Assembly (NCBI RefSeq): GCF_933775445.1
Contig: NC_065874.1
Location: forward strand, 30,016,501-30,080,500
DNA: 64,000 bases
DNA from: Argentina anserina
Lineage: Eukaryota > Streptophyta > Magnoliopsida > Rosales > Rosaceae
Direction: 5' to 3'
Positions within the stretch are counted from its first letter, which is position 1; each line of letters starts with the position of its first letter. Both the position numbers and the translations under genes were made by a program. Below the pieces are notes generated by a model. The model saw only the letters and a list, made by a program, of their open reading frames with translations. It was not told the origin of the DNA and did no database searches. This document shows, piece by piece, positions 24,305 to 40,400 of this stretch.

Positions 24305-25847
24305 CCTAATTGGTCAAAAAACCAGACAGACAATCTCAGAGGAGAAGAAGAAGTAGAAGAAGAATGAGAAGAAACGCATTTGGGGTTTTGAAGAGAATAA
24401 TGTGGGTGGGGTTAAGAGGTAGGTGGCATTTGATTTCTGGTGTTTTAATGTAAAAATCAATGTCTGCGTCTATAAGTGTCGATCTCAAAACATCGATCAC
24501 TGTCTTTGTGTGTGGTTATGTGTGTCAGTTTTCGAGCAATGTTGTTGTTGAAAGCAGAGAGATGAAAGAAACTAAGAAAAGAAGAGGGGGACTAGTTAGC
24601 AGAAGAAAAGAGATGAGAGGTTGGCCAGGATCAAAGGCGAATAATGAGGAGGCTGGTAGGGTAGAGCTCAGGCCTCAGAGTATTAAAGGATGATACAATA
24701 AGAGACTTGTAAGCGTCTTTAATGGCTTCCAGTTGTGGGCACAGTGATAGAGACTCCTAGGAAAGAAAGACCTTTGTGTTACTTTCCAAAACTTCCACTT
24801 ATCAATTGGTTACTGATTTTGATTCCTAAAAAAAATAGAATTGGTTACTGATTTTGTAGCACTTCCCTACTCTTTAAGCTACATATATTTTTCTAGAGCC
24901 GGAAGTTAATCCATCCGCACATGTAAAACGTTTTAATTAACCGTTATATTTTGAAGTTAATCCATCGACGCATATGAAATGCTAAGCATTACAAGCTAGC
25001 AACAAAGTGTCCGACCACTTTGATAGCTTCAGTGTTCAATTTGGGAGTCATCTCACCCTTACAAGAACAATTTTAAAATCACTAATTTCGTGAACTTCAA
25101 ATATAGTGAGAAGGAATTTCTCTAGGCCTTATTGAAATAGTTATAAAAATCTGAGTTCAGTTTCATTTTTTTAATGTGGTCACAAAATTCACATAATTGA
25201 CATAAACAACTATAGAGAAGGAAGCAGGCAACAACTCCTTAGTGTGAGCCTAGGGTACAACATTTTATAAGCTATAAACATACATGCTCTCTTTGAATCA
25301 ATTATACAAACAAGATAATGATATATCTTAAGTTCTTCAATTAGCAAAAATACACCAGCATAAAACAAGAACCAGAGGAAAAACCTTGAATGCTTCGGCT
25401 ATTTGACATGATAGAAGTCATTGAACTGGATGTTTAGCATTTGGAACAAGAACCTCTTTCTTTTCTTCTTTGTTTCAGAATTTAGCATTATTGGCTTATT
25501 ACAGTTGATAATACTCTTCGACAGTAGTTGAGTTCGACTCGTAATCACAAGAACAATGAGTACCATCTTCCTAGTATTGATTGTTTCTTTCAATGCTTTT
25601 ATAGGCGTTAGATAATCTTGGCATCAATGCCACAAGGGTCGGTCTGCTTTCAAGTTTGATAGGTAAACAGGGACCAAACAAATCTGCAGAGATTTTAATG
25701 GGAACCTATCGAGTATTGAAGTGTCCATTGAAATGAAGCACATCAAAGTAGGAAATGACCTAAACAGTTTATACCCGCAGCTGAAACATTATCTATCACC
25801 AATAATAGACTTCGATTATGAGGGGATATGAATCTTCTAGAGTTCTA
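24305..25847. other. Intergenic, promoter side of the RINGv gene
   Basis: Purine-rich GA/AGAA tracts lie at 24335-24375 and 24555-24615, next to the RINGv start, as in many plant leaders. Beyond 24720 the DNA is AT-rich and I recognise nothing. Confidence 0.4.
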
Positions 25848-26024
25848 GGAGTATATTTTTTCACAAACTCATTTCATTTGGAAATATGTCATAACAAGCA
25901 ACACGTATAACACGATTAGGGATAGCCCATGAAGAGGAGTATATTTCTTCACAAACTCATTTCATTTGGAAATATATCATAACAAGCAACACACTTAAAC
26001 ACGATTAGGGATAGCCCATGAAGA
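25848..26024. repeat. Tandem duplication of 88 bp
   Basis: Copies at 25848-25935 and 25936-26024 both contain cacaaactcatttcatttgg and end near gatagcccatgaagag. They differ by a few bases, so the duplication is fairly recent. Confidence 0.85.
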
Positions 26025-27018
26025 GTTTAATATGAAAAGCATGACACAATCAGTATTGATGATTCAGAAGTATGAACCTGTGCTTAGGAAGATGAAAATG
26101 ACAGTATCTGAACTTTTAATACAAAAGGCTTACTACAAGTTACTGTCAACCACGGGCAGCCACCCAGGATTACAAATTACTCAGAGTTACAGTCCTGCAT
26201 AGGCAACCACCTTTGATAGAATCATCCATATATGCATATCTGGAGTCCTAAAAGGACGCTCCTAATTGTGGTAGAAGGAAAGCAACACAATTCTAAATGA
26301 TTGCAGCAAAGAACTGAAATTCTGGTACTGTTAAATCACACCCATCATTCGACATCAGCAACAACACTATCAGAAATTGAAACTTACCAAACCGATTAAT
26401 ATGGTTTCCATGTCATATTGATGTTGAGAGGCAGATGCAAGTTAACAGAACAAGAGACACACGCAGACAATGCAACAACTGAACAAAGGATCAAATAGAA
26501 TTGAGTTGCAACACATACAAGAGACTGCAAGCCACTGTTAGTCTGTTACATGACACATCACACAATACCATTATGTTCTTACTTGAACATAAAATCAATA
26601 CAATACAGTCTTCAAATGATAATCAGACGATCCTAGTCAAATATATACATACCATAAGATTGATCTTCGAAACTTTAAAGCCGCTACTGTTGTTTTGACA
26701 AAACAACCACTTCTAAAATGCAAGTGGAAGATTCAAATACTATGCAGGATATGACTGGTAAGCGCAGAAACAAACTCAGTCGCAATCTTTCTTTTGATCA
26801 AACATTCCATTTGAATTGCTGGAAAACCAAAAATTGATAAATTTATTCTAACTTTAACACACAAGGATGTTACAGTGGCTTATCAAATCTATTAGAACTG
26901 ATTTTATTAGAGTAAGTATCATATCTGGGCAAAAATATTGGAGTACAACTAAGAGATTCAAAATAACATCAGACAATTACAAATCAGGCAACACAATCCC
27001 TAAAAAGGAGGAAATGCA
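26025..27018. other. Intergenic, 3' flank of mS34
   Basis: AT-rich. Open frames such as 26501-26698 show no domain. It probably includes the mS34 3' UTR near 27018-26850. Confidence 0.35.
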
Positions 27019-28724
27019 TCAAGCTGGTTGAACTTCAGGTGTTGCTGGAGCAGTTTCTGTTGGTTTAGTCATACATGGAACACTCTCGGTTGAGTTAGAT
27101 AAGCTTGGAATGTACCTCCAACAACGCTTGTGGACTCCACTTATTTTCTTGGGGGCATCTGCAGCTGGCAAGCCTGCAAAAAATATTCGACTATATTAAC
27201 TTCATAGCGAAGCCTAACCCAGAAAAACACAATAGAACATTATTTGAGCAGTTCTGAGATGTCACAACTACATGTCTACACAGAGGTTTTAAAAATAGCC
27301 ATTACTAGACAAATAACAGAGAAATCAAAGATCACTGTATATATGCAGTACATATATATTGAAGCGCTTGGGGAGGTAAAGAGAGTGTCAATATCACCAG
27401 GGACACAGCCATTTCAAATTAACCTGACCTAAACTCTCCCTTAATAAAGGCTTGAAGAAAAAAAATATATATGTTTTCTTTAACTAGCTTGATGAGAAGA
27501 GAAGGTTTGAAGAAAAAAAAGGTATGTTTTCTTCAACTAGCTTGAAGAGACGAGAATAAATCCTTCCATTTTCAACTTACTGATCCGTGTGGCATAGAGT
27601 GGCTAATTTAATCGATAAACAAACAAAACACATTGATTTTAAAGTCTGTCTTGGCAATTATTTTTAAAGGGGTTGGGGTGTAGGGTTAATTAATCTAAAT
27701 CTTATAGAAGAAAGAAAAAAGCCAAAGCCATCTGTCTTCAATCCTCCATCACCTATAATACGACCTTTTCAATTACAAAATTTTTGCCTATGAATCTATA
27801 AGTCTATAACTAAAGCTAGATTAAACGCACACAAATCACAGTTTCCTATGAAAGTTTTTTTTTTTAACCAGGAAGATTGCTAATGCAAGTATTTTTGTAA
27901 CCAGTGTCCTAGATAATTCGTTCGACCAAAATCTAAAGGCACCAATTCCCCACCATTCAGGGCACTTCCAAATCAACATAAATGACTCAACCAATAAGAG
28001 ATATCACAAACGAATACTAGCAACCAATTACACAAACTGTACATACAGAATCAAAAGGACACCAACAACCCATCAAAACAAACACTAACAGGGAGTAAGC
28101 CTGATCGAGTAGACCCTGTACTTGGACGAACAAAACCAACCAACCAGCAGACAATTCTTCACTCTAGAAATTTCCAAATGAACACTATCCAATAATGCAA
28201 CAAAGCAAAGTCTCCGAAACCGAGCCCTGAAAATGCAAATACTCACCTTCTTTATGAACCATTCCCCATGCCTTTCCATGTCTCCCATCCTGTCAAAAAT
28301 TGAAAACCCATCATAAACCCTGAACCCTTAAACAATCCAAATGAGGCAAACGAAACTCACATTTACAGACATAGCACTCAAATTCAAAACCCAAAACATT
28401 CAAAACAATCACAGAAACCCAATGATTTCTTCAAACCTTGTAGAGATTGATCTTGGTGATCTGATACGAAACGCCGACCCAGTGGCTCTTGGCCATGTGG
28501 TACCCAAGTCCCCAGTTCGGCAGATACTGCGCCACCTCGAACAGGTTCTTCTTCTTTCTCTTCTTCGGTTTCGTGGCCGCCGCCGCCGCCGGTGTAGCAG
28601 CAGCTGCCGCTGCGGCGGCGTCAGTAGGGTTTGGGGTTGCGGCGCTGAAGCTTCTGACGAAGCTCGACGTGAGCCTCAATAAGCCCCGATCGGCTGTTGC
28701 TCTGTGAGCGAGACTGGTCGCCAT
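27019..28724 (-). CDS. Mitochondrial small-subunit ribosomal protein mS34
   Basis: Exons 28724-28437, 28289-28247 and 27173-27019 join in phases 0 and 1 to give 161 residues. The N terminus (MATSLAHRATADRG, rich in Ser, Arg and Ala, then an alanine tract encoded by GCC/GCT repeats) looks like a mitochondrial targeting sequence. The core NLFEVAQYLPNWGLGYHMAK, SHWVGVSYQITKINLYKDGR and HGKAWGMVHKEGLPAADAPK is the MRP-S34 family. The tail is rich in Thr, Pro and Glu. An in-frame ATG upstream at 28811 would add 29 residues, but MATSL fits the expected targeting peptide better. It belongs to the mitoribosome small subunit. The alanine tract may vary in length between alleles. Confidence 0.9.
27449..27560. 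repeat. Short tandem duplication in mS34 intron 2
   Basis: Two copies of about 55 bp, each with gaagaaaaaaaa followed by 'atgttttctt', 'aactagcttga' and 'gag(a)agag', lie back to back within the intron. Confidence 0.7.
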
Positions 28725-30072
28725 TTTCGAGTTGGGCTCCCCAGGGTGAGGCCCTGTGAGTGATACGGCTCCGATTTGGTGGTGAGCTTTTTTGAGCTTG
28801 GAGGAGGCCAAAATGGGTTTAAGGGGGTTTTGTATTATTTCAGAATGGCCCCCTGGGTTTTGTTTAATTGGTTTTTGCCTCCAATGATATTATTTTTGTG
28901 CAGAAGTATCCGTCTTTTAAGATATTTGCACTGCATTTGGGATAGTAAGAGTGTTTTGTGTTTTGAAAGTGTAATGATTTCCTTTCACTATCAACATTCT
29001 CAAACCTGATGTAGTGAAATACTAGAAAAGATCTTTATGAACAGGGGAGGATGAAAGGGGAGTGAAATAGATGAAACCATAAGCTTAGCGGCGGATGGAT
29101 TTATTCCCAACTTCCCGAAAGCGAAATTGACCCTATGTACATTGGACAAACAGTAAGCTAAAACATTTATGTTAAAATTTTCAATAGGAAGTAAAATTGA
29201 AGTTGTGTGTTTTGTACATCTTCACTATTACAACGTGAGACGTTGTTTGAGAGAAAAAAGATATCCATTTTGTCGTCGAAAAAGGTAGATGAGGCTCATG
29301 GGGCGAAAAAATAAACCTAGAGGCTAAAAGGCAAGCCCAATTACAAGAAGGCAAACAATAGTTGGGGTAAACATACTTTGGGGGTAAGGGTCTTTGGGAT
29401 TGCAATTTCAAATTTTTCAATTAAAGTTTAGAACAAAAAAGTAGGGTTTACCAAGTAAGAGCTCGTGTACGAGTTCCTAACCCAATGTAAGATCTAATCT
29501 AGAAACTGGTGTGATTGCTGTTATTTGAGGTAGGTTAATTGAAGATTCGAATATTATAAGCAGAAACATGCACTTCAACAAGCAAACGCAGTAGATTAGT
29601 GATTAGACAATAAGATTTAGAAGCCCATAGTAGACTTCATTTCATTAGCAGCTACCCGTAGTAATGGTAGAATACAAGCAAGCACGTTAAAACAGATACA
29701 GAATGAGGGGAGAAAATAATTCAAATCAAGGAGCAGAGATATCGTAGAAATGGTAAGCAAGTACAATAACAGAAACAAAATGAGAGTAGCAAATGATTTA
29801 AATCAAAGAGCAGAGAGAAGAGGATGATTGTAAAATCGCGCACAATTCATAATATACTTCTCCATATAAGAGCAAACCAATAAAGATAATATCAACGCTA
29901 CTAGATAAGCAAATCCCAATACCACAATGTCGAAATAAGCAAGTTACAGCAAAAGCAGCAACTGGAAGTTGATGTCCAAAGTTGTCCTCAACTCAACCAG
30001 CGTTCAATCGCATACTAAACAAAAGATTACTGCTAGAAGTTTGGTATTAAAAGACGCGGGGCATTAATAGAA
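28725..30072. other. Intergenic between mS34 and beta-tubulin
   Basis: Contains the mS34 promoter side and, near 29600-30070, the likely 3' UTR of beta-tubulin. No other gene, repeat or RNA feature seen. Confidence 0.4.
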
Positions 30073-32337
<2,265 letters not shown>

Positions 32338-32370
32338 TTTGGGTTTTTTGGATCGGAGAAAAAAACCTAG

Positions 32371-32392
32371 GAGGGAGAGAGAGAGAGAGAGA
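32371..32392. repeat. (GA)n microsatellite in the beta-tubulin leader
   Basis: About ten GA units lie 35-55 bases upstream of the tubulin ATG, so on the transcript this is a CT-rich leader tract. Such tracts are frequent in plant core promoters and leaders. Confidence 0.8.
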
Positions 32393-32448
32393 ATAGGGGC
32401 GGAAATTGGGTGACTCTTGAGTAGGGCCGTATGGAGAGGAAGAGGGGG

Positions 32449-32456
32449 TTTATATA
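32449..32456 (-). promoter_or_regulatory. TATA box of beta-tubulin
   Basis: TATATAAA on the minus strand about 112 bases upstream of the ATG implies a transcript start near 32425 and a leader of roughly 90 bases that includes the CT tract. Confidence 0.6.
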
Positions 32457-33731
32457 GGAGGGGACTCAGCTGTAACCCTATAACGGCTCCATTTGAATCT
32501 TCCCCAATAATAGAGTTTTTGTTTTTTTTGTTTTCTAATTTGAAATGACCCCTGGAAAATCGACGGTCGGATGAGGGACACGTGGGATGATGGGGGAGGG
32601 GATTTTGAATTTTGGAGAATTGACGGAGACAGCTGGACTCAAATTTGATGCACCGGTGGACCGGATTGGGGATGGGGTGAGAAAGACGGAAATGCCCACG
32701 CCGATCTGGTTTTTTCGCGGAAATTGAAAGGCTGTACTGGCCTCGTGCCCCGTGGGGAGAAGCGTGACTTGTGATCTGGTACAGCGCAGCAGGACAGGGG
32801 TTCTTGCGTACAGGTCGCATTCTGTAAAAGATTCTTTAAACCCCAACTTGTAAATACTAATTTTCAACAAAAGAAAACCTGTAAAAAAAAACTAATTTAC
32901 AGCCTTGTCATGGTAAAATGTAAGTCATTTGATGTTGATCCGGGTAAGAATTAGACTACATTCGCTCGATTTGTCAGATTAGAAAGAATCGTAACGTTCA
33001 GGTCCACTGAGTAATATTCACCATTAGATTTATACTTAATTGATAAGAAACAAGTCCACCGAATTGTCAAATTTAGACTATTTATTTTAGACGTAGAGTC
33101 GGAATATATCATAACGTTCATACATAATGTCATTCAACTGGTCAATAACTGACAAAATATAGTTTCATGCTCAATTACTTTAAATTTATAATAAATATTC
33201 TAATCGTCGGATTTACATATACTTACTACAAGAATTGCACACTTACGATACAAGCACCACTGTTTTTTAAAGATGGTAAGATATATCCATATGAACAATA
33301 CAAATATCAGTCACTCAATTATTGTTTGTTCGTATCTTAGTTAGGAGATTAAGCATAAATAATAATAAAAACACAATAGGGCATTTGGTTGAGGGGATTT
33401 GTCAATACCATTACTCCTCAACCAGAAATAGATCCTCTCACTACAAATCGGCTCCACAATAATATCTAACATAAGATACGATAGTGCGTCTCCAATTGTT
33501 TCGCTTCAATCCCACGCCGGCAAGTGCACGTTCTATTTGTTAAATAAGTAGGGACTTATTATTAATTCATTTAAGCAAGTCACTCTCAGTCTTTCACTAC
33601 AAATCTCCTGTGATACCGAGCTCTAGTGTGTACTAGCGACTCAGTGAGCGAGTCAATTGACAAAGGGAAGCAAGGTTTCATGTAAAAACCTTTCTACTTA
33701 AAAGACACTGCAGAAAATACAGGCCTTCTTG
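32457..33731. other. Intergenic, beta-tubulin upstream region
   Basis: Up to about 32830 the DNA is less AT-rich and likely holds the tubulin promoter. The minus-strand frame continuing through it is not supported as coding. Further right the DNA is AT-rich without features. Confidence 0.4.
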
Positions 33732-34119
33732 GCTACGGAGGTCCGCACCAAGATTTTGGTGCGAATTTCCATCTTTTTATCACTTTTTGATCGAATTTTC
33801 TCATCTCCACCGTCTAGTATCTAGATAATATTGTATAGATCATCTCTGCAAAATTTCAGCCAATTTGGTAATCGTTAAGTCACTCAGAATTGTGTTTTTC
33901 TGTTAAAAATATGAACGATAACGGTTCGACATAATTCGGTCCGTCCATTTGTTATTCGATTTTGAGGGCCTTAACGATTACCAAATTGGCTGAAATTTTG
34001 CAGAGATGATCTACACAATATTATCTAGATACTAGACGGTGGAGATGAGAAAATTCGATCAAAAAGTGGTAAAAAGATGGAAATCCGCACCAAAATCATT
34101 GGTGCGGACCTCCTTAGCT
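33732..34119. mobile_element. Foldback/MITE-like inverted repeat, copy B
   Basis: A 388-bp palindromic element. The left arm starts gctacggaggtccgcaccaa and the right arm ends ggtgcggacctccttagc, with about 170-bp arms and a short loop near 33890-33975. Within the arms, ctcatctccaccgtct and tctctgcaaaatttcag match the corresponding parts of 6337-6747 with moderate divergence. It has no coding capacity. The arms of B are more alike than those of A, so B is probably the younger copy. Confidence 0.8.
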
Positions 34120-37100
34120 GAGAAAATCCGGCAGAAAATAATTATCTACATGTATTCAACTAACTGCCAGTAAATAATAAGGCCAGAAATACATCATTCA
34201 CATGCATACATAGAGATACAAATCATAGAATGATGGCTGCAGCTGAAGCGCGGGCCTTGAAGTGAACGGGATTTAAGTGTCCATGATAAGAAACAAGCAC
34301 AGCTGAACCTTCTCATTACAGCTCGCCGAGACCCACAGACACCCTTGGAGGCTAAGCTAGCACTTGCAAAAACAGTAAGCAATCCATGCATTGACGTTAG
34401 CAGGAAGCAATCAATCACTCACTCACTACTTCCACCAAACCCAAGTACCCATTGTTATCATCAGCTACTGCATCCCTATGGAGAATATAATATCTTCTTT
34501 GTTCATTGCCAATAATTATCTAGTCATATTCTTTGTTTGAACCTAAGATCTCTACCCCTCACCCATTGTGCCCTTCTTCTAGAGTATTGGATCTAGTGTT
34601 TTGCCATATTTCTTTTCCTTCAATTTTGTTCATAATAGGGTGATTATGAACTGTTCATATCATTTGGATTATTGGACGGCCTCTCATTATGAGCCATCAA
34701 AGATTTTTATTATCCATAAGGCTTATCTCCTGTACTAACATCATTTAAACATTTATAGATTGGCTGACAGTGGGACTATTTAGATAATGAAACATTAGTC
34801 CTGGGTCTTTAGATAAACACCATAGAAAAGTAATAAATAAATTAACCAAGCCCACAACCCCGTTAAACAAAATATCATAATTAAAATTTTAGAATTTCCA
34901 TTCAACATCAAGAAAATCTCACTCATTAATAATAATAAAGTATGAATATCAAAAGATGAAAAAAAATACCGAATATTTGAAGAGAAAAATTCAGCATCAA
35001 GACGAGATATATAACAATCAGCGGGGAGATTACTAATTACAAGATTTTTGTTAAATCAGATCTGGAGATTCTACACAAATTTGAGAACTTAATACATGCA
35101 TCACTCTCAGATAAGTACTTCTATTACAACTACAAGGCAAAGTTTACCCTATTATGTTGTTTGACGCAATTCCACCTTATATTAGAAACAAGTGGCTTAA
35201 TAGAATTATTGAGTTTTTCACGAAGTTAACGTTCGGGATTTAGGTTCGTTGCCCATTCTTTCATAACATCTAAGGTACTGATACTCTAGAGTGTAGGATG
35301 GCTTAGACAAAGATATCGGACAAACCAATCTGTTTGGTGTTGTTTTATATCATTCAAGATGTTACTCAAGAAGACAGATCACATAGTCATATTCAAGCAA
35401 AAGAACAGGATAAATGACAAAGTCATCCAAGCAACAAAAACAATGGAAATAGAACTAACCCAAGAAAAGGGGCCTTCAAAAACTCGATCCAAATATTGAT
35501 TTCTAACCATTGAAGACATCTACAAGATAAGCTTGTATGTAGTAGCTCGTGATGAGAGACAGCAAGTTAAAAGCATACTATTTTCAAGATTATCCTAGAT
35601 GGGAATGGAAAGCACGATACTCAATTCATAAATATGTAGAAACTGATAGAATCCCTAACATATCACCAAACTAATAAAATCAATAATGAAAAACAAAGTC
35701 TGCAGAAACAAATTTTGAAGATTGGAAACAATCTTACCACCTAAAACACAGATGATAGAGTAAACCTTTCTGCCAACTTTCAGCCCTTATGAAGTCTGCT
35801 TCGCCGAAAAAAGAGGGGTTGAATGGAAAAGATCTATTCATAAAAATGAAATGCACCAAAACATAAATTAACCATAAAAACAATGATAGAAGCTTATTCA
35901 TGATATGATTGTGTTATGAAATTGATGCTCAATTTGGTACAAAAGCCAAATGCCATTGACATAAAAATAGTACTTCAAATGAAGATATGACGCCTTTCAT
36001 GTATGGTAGACCCAATATTTGTTTGATATAACAATTTGCACAAAACAAAATGTTGATTCACAAGCAATTGGTATCGATAACAAAATAAAATACAATGCAA
36101 GTGAAATCAGGAAGCTATCTGTTACAACAGTGGGTGGCACACCAACACCAAGTCCTTAAATTCCTCCTCACTTTAGTGGGGAATGCGAGTGCAAACTTCC
36201 CTAAAAGCTACATTGTTTAGATGTTCTCCAATAATTGCCTTCGCAACAACACCTTACTAGATAGTGAAAGTTACTATTTGCTGACTTTTACCCACTTTAC
36301 AGCATTTCTTTCTCTATTCCATTACTAAATAACATGACTAAAAACTAATCTACTTAAAATGGTCAATCCTATTCACATATGTTATTTACAAATATCAAGT
36401 TTATTAATTATTTCTACATATCTCTACCTACAATATCCATGATAGCTGCACTTCCAATGCATGATAGGGGGTGATGTTGTTAATGAACCATCAACAACGG
36501 TGATATAACAAAATTACACCATAAAGCAAAAGCTATGTACATTAGAGAATATCTTAAATATCAGTAAAAATGCATAGCATCTGCATAGTTACATGCTAAG
36601 TATTCATGCATTCATGACCGGTTAACAATAGTCCATTTAATTCTTCGACTTCTCATTAAAGTCAAAAGGTTATCAATATTCCAGAATCCATTCATTCTGA
36701 AAATCATCACATTAAGAAGATTTTCACTTTTTCAACATAACAACAGTAACAAACAGAAGAAGCAGACTGATAAATGAGATTGACAAAAATAAATGCCAAT
36801 AAATTGATAAGTCTCAGCTACATTTTGTATATGAAATGAGTATGAACAATTATAAGGGATGTTTATTCAAGTGTAATACAAAAGCTCCAAGTAAGAAATA
36901 TAAAAACCAGATTCAAAATGGGATGCAAAAGTGTTTGTAGAAAGAGTAAGAACTCCACAATTAAGACAAGCTCCTAATAGTTGGTTGAACGTCATTCGAG
37001 TAAAAACCAATGGCAGTATCATGACCACTGATTATTCTAAGCCCAGAAGAAAACTAAGCCAAGTCGAGGAAATTTTATTAAGTGACACTGTGACATCTAT

Positions 37101-37472
37101 GGTTTTCCTAAACACCTGAATGAACTTAACATATAAGGTGATGACATAGATCTAAGACTACAAATCTAGTGTTTATCGCAGCCACCATTTGGAAAAGAAA
37201 GTAACAGCACTATGAAACTTCTGAATTTATAATTGCTAATGTCAACAAAAATAATCCTACTGTTAATAGAGAATGCTTGAAAATCAAAAACCAACAAACT
37301 TAACTGCCATTGAACTTCAGTTCCAAATACCATCTCCATTAACATGGCAGCAACCTGAAAGGACAAAGCTAGCATAAACCACCCCGAAAGAAGAGAGAAG
37401 AGGCATGGAAGGGTGCATCACCTATATTGCTATCGCAATAAAACCAAAGGAATTAACTGGACCCATCATCAA
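34120..37472. other. Long AT-rich gene-poor stretch
   Basis: More than 3 kb without a supported gene. Small open frames (34194-34418, 36931-37119, 37166-37375) show no domain. The last few hundred bases should include the 3' UTR of the RING/TRAF gene. I found no tRNA or repeat by eye. Confidence 0.4.
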
Positions 37473-40400
37473 TCAAGACTTTTCAGTATTCACTTTGCTC
37501 TCAATGCTAGATATCTTTGACTTGATTCCATCTTCTACTGAGGACTGATCATAGGTTCTGAAAAATGCAGCAAATCAAAATGAGACAGAGAGAGAGGGAG
37601 GGAGAGGGAGGAACGCAATTGAAAAATGAAAAAACAATGCATAGAAAGCTTACAGTTTCTGCTTTTTGGCATTCTGCTTGATAATTTGCACCATTTCCAT
37701 TGCCATTCTCTGATGCTCCCTTGTTTGAGAATGCACGTCCAATCCCTCAACTGTTTCACAGTCAACTTTACAGATACGACACCATCCCATGGTAGCTGGC
37801 TTCCTTTTCCTAGAGTGATCAAAAGAATCCAGCTCTCCCTGATAAATCATTGCATCAAAATATTGAAGGCAACAGAAAATACAATTCAAGCAATGACATT
37901 TTAAATACATACAATTTTAAAATATAAATACAGGTGTCTATCACGTTGGAATATAGCATCCAAAACGAAACCAATGACTTGAGGTAAATACTTAACTGCA
38001 TAAGTTCCATCATTAGGGAATCTCTGAAGTGAAAAGCTGCTCCTAAATCCAGGCTCACCAAGACGTGGATGACTTGCCCTACTGCCAATAAATGATTCAA
38101 AGCTCCCAGGCCTTGCGTGTCGAGGATGAACACCAAAACCCACATAATCTCGCATATGCAAATGACCAGGCAAGTTATGAGGACCCAAATGCTCTCCCCT
38201 CCGTAGATGACCTGGGTGACCATCTTGACCAATCAGATCGTTCCTCATATGATCATCCATTCGCATATTACCAGGACCCTCAAATTCTCCCCTACGAAAA
38301 TGACCGTGAGGGTTAATAAATCTATTATCATGGAATTCCCTGCCGAGCGGATCACTAAATCGATGGAATTCCCTGCCATCAAAATCATCAGGGCCAAATC
38401 CCCTAGATGCACGAGATGGGATACCAGGGTAATCTCTGTTTGGACTTCGCCGAGCCAAACCGTCCATAAGGCGCCGTCCAGCAAATTCTGAGTAACCACC
38501 TGCATCATTGGCATGAATTAATCCAGCCTGACCATAGGGAGATGGGAACCTTGGAGCAGAGCCAGCGGCAGTATCTATGGTTAGACAAGTATCATAATTG
38601 ACTCCAAGAGGTCTCCTATCAAAAGCTCTAGATGAGTGATTCCCTAATTTTGGAAGAGGCTCAGAATCCAGAAAAGAAGGCCTAGGGAATTGCTTGAGAT
38701 CGTCTTCAAACCCTAATCGAGTTATCACACGAGTTGGGTCTCCTGGGAAGGGATTCAACCTCCCATCCAGCAAAGCTCTGAATCTTTCATCCCTCAACCC
38801 TGGAGTTGATGAGGATTCGAACCCTGGATTTCCATTCATTCTGAGCATGTTTGAGATGATACCAGATGGATGTCCAGTAGCTCCCTGTTCAATCTGAAAA
38901 GCCGGCCGCAGTGGGCCCATCTGACCTTCATGGCCACGGGGTGCTGAGCGGGCCAATATACCTCCATGAGAATCAAAAGCACTAGGGGGTGGTGCAAATG
39001 GTGGACCTCTGGGTGCCCCTGAATGAGGAGGTGCATGGCTTTGAATAAAAGGCTCATGCTGACTTGCACTCGCAGATGATGCTGCAAACCCAAGGTTTCC
39101 TCTAGGTGATTGGATATGCTCAGATAGATAGGAAGGCTGCCCAGGCACATGTCTGGGCCCCTGAGACCTTAAATGAGCTACGGGTTGCCCAGAACCCACT
39201 ATATGATGTGGAGGCCCTGAAGAAGGCACTTGCGACAAAGGAGGTGCACCTGGCCTTTGCTGGAGTATAGCAGAACCAGGATGTGTGTGTTGCATTATGC
39301 CGCCAGCTTGTGCCTGACCTATAGAAACAGTTTGATAGCCCTCATCAGTGCTACTAGCATCTTTTTGCAATTTTTGATCCTTTACTCCATGAAGTAGAGC
39401 TTCATCTTGTGGCATTTCTTTATGCTCACCCTGTTTCGTGCCACTGCTGGGAACATCTTTTGCACCTTCAGCTACAAGTTCACCTGATTTACTGTTACTT
39501 GAATCCTTCAAAGTACTATCTACACCCTCTTCCTTCAATGTTGGCTTACTTTCAGACGCTCCATTCGCCCCCAACTTCCCCTTAGACTCTGAAATCTCCT
39601 TGGTACCCTGATTGCTTGTATCTTCAGAAGAAGGTTTATTTCCATCCACCTCAAATTTTACAGTTTTAACTTCAGAATCAGCTACAACAGATGAGACACT
39701 TAAATCCTGTGCACCATTTGTAGCCGATATCTCAGCTTCTTTCTCTGCTGTCCCTGCAGTCACTGGTGGTCTTGAATTTGCTCCCACTTGCACTTGGTTG
39801 TTAGTTCTGCCTATATTATTCTGATTTGAAGATTGATGGTGTGGAGCAGAATACATTGGCCTTGGAAGACCTCCTATTGCTTGTGCATATGGTTGAGGTA
39901 GTACTCCATGATTTGGCATTATAGGCCGTCCCACAAGGTTTGAGGACTCAATATGTTGCATGCCCTGAGACAATAAAACGTTCTGCTGAGACTGGTTTGA
40001 GGCACGTATATGATGTGGGAATGACTGAGATTGGCCTTGGGGACGTAACTGCGACAATGTGGGGGGTGTCTGTTGTACATAGGACTGATTCTGGAGATAC
40101 TGCTGATGATTAAGATGTTGGACTGGCTGCATTAAAGGGCGCTGGAGAGCAGGAATTCCAGGTTGTTGAACTGGAGGCTGTTGTGCATAGATGATGTTGG
40201 GTGAAGGCAACAAGGCTGTCTGCTGCTGGTTTGAAATTGTTGTTTGAAATGGGGGCGGTCGCAGAAGTTGGGGTTGTTGAGGGAACTGAATCTGAGTCTG
40301 AACATGGTTTAGTGACTGAGAGTAACGCACTCCTTGAGATTGCAAATTCATAGTACGTTGTTGGGGGGCTGCTGAGACCTGTGGTTGATGAGGGTGAGAT

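Noticed and set aside
24011..24309. Plus-strand proline- and threonine-rich frames near 24 kb
   Set aside because: They run antisense to RINGv exon 1, whose zinc ligands and phase-matched second exon show which strand is coding.
28341..28707. Plus-strand open frames with alanine/glycine-rich products opposite mS34 exon 1
   Set aside because: They are the reverse reading of the GCC-repeat alanine tract of the mS34 exon, which has the family match.
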